64,000 bases of DNA from Desulfurivibrio sp. (GTDB lineage: Bacteria > Desulfobacterota > Desulfobulbia > Desulfobulbales > SURF-16), in contig QZKJ01000004.1 in NCBI GenBank assembly GCA_003605035.1, forward strand, positions 1 to 64,000, read 5' to 3'. Both the position numbers and the translations under genes were made by a program. Positions 61,465 to 64,000 of this stretch are shown here, piece by piece. A model generated the notes under the pieces. That model was given only the letters and a program-made list of their open reading frames with translations. It was not told the DNA's origin and searched no databases. Numbering within the stretch: the first letter of the stretch is position 1; each line of letters opens with the position of its first letter.

Positions 61465-62790
61465 TTATAATTTTGCCCGCACTTCCTCGGCTTTCTTCTT
61501 CTCGCCCATCTCCTCATAGAGCGCGGCCAGTTCTTCCAGCACCCGCGGCTCCTCGCCATTTTTTTCCACGAGCTGCTGGCAGCATTTCTCCGCCTGGGCA
61601 AAGTCATTCTTGAAGCGGTAGGCCTTGGCCATGCCGAGCAGGGCAAACTGGTCATAACCGATCTTCAGGCTCAGCTGGTAATGCTCCAGCGCCTCATCGA
61701 GCCGGCCCAGAATAACCATGGCATCACCGACCCGGGAATGGAGATTCTGGTTGTGCGGCTCCTTTTCCAGGATCTTCAGCCAGTAAAAGACCGAAGTTTC
61801 ATAATTCTGCAAGCCGCGCTGGGAGTCGCCCATGCCATACAGGGCAAAGATGTTCCAGGGCTCCTGCTTCAAGGCCTTTTCATAGAAGTAGGCCGCCTTC
61901 TCATACTGCTTGCGGCGGCGGTAGATGTTGCCGGCCATGGTGAGGACGGCGATGTAGGTTTCATCGAGCTCGATGAATTTCTCGAAATAGGCCAGGGCCT
62001 TGTCATGGTCCGCCAGCTTGTAATAGAGATTGCCGATGCCGCGCAGGGCGTATTTATCGGTGCCGTCCAGGGACAGGGCTTTGAGGTAGAGGGCCTCGGA
62101 TTCGGAAAAGTTGCCGATTTTCACATAGGAATCGGCCAGCCGGGTGAGCACGTGAATATCATCATGGTTCTGCTGCAGGTAGCGCTGCCAGAAGGAAATG
62201 GCCTTGCCCGCCTGGCCCAGGCCGCGGTAGGCGTCACCTACCCCGCGCAGGGCGAACATGTTCATGGGATCGATTTCCAGGGTCTTCTCATAAAAGCCGA
62301 TGGCCTTATGATACTTGCCCGTCTCCCGGTGCAGGTCGCCCAGGCCGACCAGCACATAGGTGTTCTCGCTGTCAATGGCCAGGGCTTCCTGAAAGGCGTT
62401 CTCCGCCTCCTTCCAGTTCCTTTTCTTGAGGAAATCCGAGCCCTGCCGGGAAAGTTCGATGGCCTTCTTATGATCAGACTGCATGTTGCCCTTGGCCCAC
62501 TGCAGATACTCGGCCATGACATGCTCCGCCTCCACAGTGATCCACTGCGGCAGCTCATAGGGATGCTTTTCCTTGAGCCATATCTCGAACCTGCCGGCAT
62601 TCTTGGCCAGAAACTTGAAGGTGATGCGGTATTCTTCATCGCGCTCCAGATTTTCCTGCCACAGATAATAGGAGCGGATCGGCCCGTCAATCTGGGCACA
62701 GGCAGCCAGCCGTTCGTTCACTGCCTCGCTGGCCAGCTTTTCCGCCTCTTCAAGGGTAGCAATCGTTGTCCATCCAATATACATTATCAT
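61465..62790 (-). CDS. CutA1-TPR fusion protein
   Basis: 441 aa. Residues 1-103 are a CutA1 domain (IGWTTIATLEEAEKLASEAV, NERLAACAQIDGPIRSYYLWQ, EHPYELPQWITVEAEH-like KEKHPYELPQWITVEA). From about residue 105 to the end are nine or so TPRs (AENAFQEALAIDSENTYVLVGLGDLHRETGKY; KALSLDGTDKYALRGIGNLYYK). CutA1 is a trimeric protein linked to divalent-cation tolerance; the fused TPR array probably mediates protein binding. Starts 6 bases after the HDOD-GAF stop, so the two are cotranscribed. Confidence 0.9.
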   Translation of the reverse strand: MIMYIGWTTIATLEEAEKLASEAVNERLAACAQIDGPIRSYYLWQENLERDEEYRITFKFLAKNAGRFEIWLKEKHPYELPQWITVEAEHVMAEYLQWAKGNMQSDHKKAIELSRQGSDFLKKRNWKEAENAFQEALAIDSENTYVLVGLGDLHRETGKYHKAIGFYEKTLEIDPMNMFALRGVGDAYRGLGQAGKAISFWQRYLQQNHDDIHVLTRLADSYVKIGNFSESEALYLKALSLDGTDKYALRGIGNLYYKLADHDKALAYFEKFIELDETYIAVLTMAGNIYRRRKQYEKAAYFYEKALKQEPWNIFALYGMGDSQRGLQNYETSVFYWLKILEKEPHNQNLHSRVGDAMVILGRLDEALEHYQLSLKIGYDQFALLGMAKAYRFKNDFAQAEKCCQQLVEKNGEEPRVLEELAALYEEMGEKKKAEEVRAKL

Positions 62791-62796
62791 TTTGGC

Positions 62797-64000
62797 CTAC
62801 TCTTTTTTGCTTTTCATCTCAATTGCCTGCTGGGCAAAATCGCGAAATCTTCTTACCTGTTGCACCTGGTCGCTGGCAAGCCTCGGCTTCTCCTGGCTGC
62901 GGTCCAGATAGAGCAGGGCAATCCCCTTTTCCTTCAGACAGACAGGGAAGAGATATACCGTGCGATACGCCACGAGAAACTGCAGTTCATCAGGCAGGGC
63001 CTCAACTTTATCCGCTGCAAGGGCAATGTCCTTGCACATTGTCAAAGATTTCTGCACCAGATTCGGCGTTGTGCGGGAAAACGCCACCTGGAACTTCTTG
63101 AGCTGGTCCGGGGTAATATCGCCTCGTCCCAGCTGACCGATCAGCACCTTGCCCTCCCCCCGCGACTGCAGCATGGCAAAAACAGCCCGGTCGACACCCA
63201 CGCCAAAACAGAACGCATCAAGCAGCAGGGGGAAAAAGTCATTGAGCCGGAAAGGCCCCTTTACCATCTCCTGGGTTTCCCGCCAGAAATCATCGACACT
63301 TTTGCCGCGGACAAAGGAAGCCTCCAGGGCGCTTCTGGCCTGAATCTCCTCAAGTCTCTTGCGAAAATCAAATTTGAGGATCCCCGGCCGGATCGAATCA
63401 AAAATCGTCTCCGAGGCCTGGGTGGCGACAATCAGCATCTCCACCGCCTCCTGCTCATCCAGGGAAAGAGGATAGCCGTATTTTTCCGTCAATGGCTCGA
63501 TACTGTGCTGAAACCACAGACAGTCGACATAGCGGTTGCTGAAATCAACAATACTGTGCAGATATTTTTCAACATCATGGTCGCTTTCCGGCACCGGCGG
63601 GTCCGGTTCCATACATCTTATCACACTTTCCGTCATATTCCAGAAAATAGCAACCTCCCTGCCGACCCCGGCATAGGTCAGTCCATCGAGCAGGGACATG
63701 GCAGCCTCGTCCTCGGATACTCCTTTTGCCGTTTCATTTTTAATGGAGCTGTAAATAACCGGCAGATAGATGCAGGCAATGATTTTCCCCAGATTGCGCA
63801 TGAGACCGCAGATAAAGGCCTCCTCCGGCAGCACCTTCAGATAGCGGGATTCCGCTATGCTGCGGGCCAGCAGGGCGGCCAGAAATGAGCGGCCGAGCAG
63901 TTCGCTGATCTCCTCGGTATTGACCCCGGCCTGAATGAAATCATCAAAAAGCGCGATGCCGAGAGCCAGATCGCGCACCGTATCAAAACCCAGCACCGCC
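62797..64000 (-). CDS. HDOD-GAF signalling protein (partial, 5' end beyond window)
   Basis: At least 399 aa; the beginning of the gene lies outside. Residues visible from MLGFDTVRDLALGIALFDDFIQAGV match the HDOD domain of the paralogue at 35109-36623, including RYLKVLPEEAFICGLMRNLGKIIACIYLPVIY; the C-terminal part (FGVGVDRAVFAMLQSRGEGKVLIGQLGRGDI; RRFRDFAQQAI) matches its GAF-like domain. So the two are full-length paralogues. Here the final Gly/Lys tail is QQAIEMKSKKE. Operon with the CutA-TPR gene. Confidence 0.9.
   Translation of the reverse strand, partial: AVLGFDTVRDLALGIALFDDFIQAGVNTEEISELLGRSFLAALLARSIAESRYLKVLPEEAFICGLMRNLGKIIACIYLPVIYSSIKNETAKGVSEDEAAMSLLDGLTYAGVGREVAIFWNMTESVIRCMEPDPPVPESDHDVEKYLHSIVDFSNRYVDCLWFQHSIEPLTEKYGYPLSLDEQEAVEMLIVATQASETIFDSIRPGILKFDFRKRLEEIQARSALEASFVRGKSVDDFWRETQEMVKGPFRLNDFFPLLLDAFCFGVGVDRAVFAMLQSRGEGKVLIGQLGRGDITPDQLKKFQVAFSRTTPNLVQKSLTMCKDIALAADKVEALPDELQFLVAYRTVYLFPVCLKEKGIALLYLDRSQEKPRLASDQVQQVRRFRDFAQQAIEMKSKKE

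Noticed and set aside
61681-63888. 735-aa plus-strand open frame
   Set aside because: It lies antisense to the CutA-TPR and HDOD-GAF genes, has no recognisable domain or ribosome-binding site, and arises from GC-rich codon use.

Overview
The window looks like a chromosomal segment of a Desulfobacterota (deltaproteobacterial) genome, most probably a Desulfobulbales-type anaerobe. This is inferred from family content and GC-rich codon use, not from any rRNA. Pointers are a mitochondrial/spd-type EF-G1, a DUF6178 protein, a DHH-CBS-nucleotidyltransferase fusion, several HDOD and HD-GYP signalling proteins, a sigma-54 enhancer-binding protein with sigma-54 promoters, a PEP-CTERM protein, and cytochrome bd preceded by a DUF4492 gene. 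No rRNA, CRISPR array, intact transposase or phage was seen.

Layout. 1-6 kb: end of an upstream gene and its terminator, then a minus-strand signalling set (hybrid histidine kinase, overlapping HD-GYP response regulator, 71-aa protein, CheD-HDOD fusion). 6-11.6 kb: minus-strand run of SLOG-like protein, EF-G1, P-loop ATPase, eukaryotic-type HisA and EamA transporter. 11.6-12.5 kb: non-coding stretch with a decayed tRNA-Phe copy and its terminator. 12.5-15.3 kb: fluoride channel plus DUF190-CBS protein, then a UspA-like gene behind a strong sigma-54 promoter and a large palindrome. 15.4-18.3 kb: a short-chain-dehydrogenase remnant, a secreted coiled-coil protein, and an APH kinase/HAD gene pair bracketed by ~93-95 bp imperfect direct repeats. 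18.3-23.7 kb: overlapping small protein-CvfB-GNAT-DUF6178 set, tRNA-Phe, RDD protein and acidic zinc-ribbon protein. 24-29.4 kb: BamE-like lipoprotein, Pcm, YqaA, an MtaD-type deaminase, a MITE-like element, HIT, MobA, MoeA. 29.4-34.9 kb: a phosphosignalling island (PP2C phosphatase, kinase-WD40, double FHA, FHA-adenylate cyclase). 35-48.7 kb: HDOD-GAF, SerS, PEP-CTERM protein and a 64-aa protein (each behind a sigma-54 promoter), Ddl, GlcD-like oxidase, RpsU, Xer recombinase, A-adding-type tRNA nucleotidyltransferase, M50 protease, RadA. 48.8-58.1 kb: two tRNA-Ser genes, a pseudopilin, a membrane HD-GYP protein, an SH3b protein, a polyferredoxin operon with a 49-aa CxxC protein, PilZ protein, prepilin peptidase, sigma-54 activator. 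58.2-64 kb: DUF4492-cydA-cydB plus a 30-aa CydX-like gene, then CutA-TPR and an HDOD-GAF paralogue that runs off the window.

Common themes. Second-messenger and phosphosignalling genes are dense: two HD-GYP proteins, a PilZ receptor, three HDOD proteins, one class III cyclase, one Ser/Thr kinase/phosphatase pair and one hybrid kinase. Three well-matched sigma-54 promoters precede three small stress/envelope-type genes (UspA-like, PEP-CTERM, 64-aa protein) without a local dedicated regulator except the orphan activator at 57.2 kb. Several small genes missed by ordinary length cut-offs are well supported: the 30-aa CydX-like protein, the 49-aa CD1871A-like protein and a 40-aa protein at 46.6 kb. 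The most unusual items are the CheD-HDOD and CutA-TPR fusions, the tRNA-Phe pseudogene, the repeat-flanked kinase/HAD cassette and the STPK-FHA-cyclase island.
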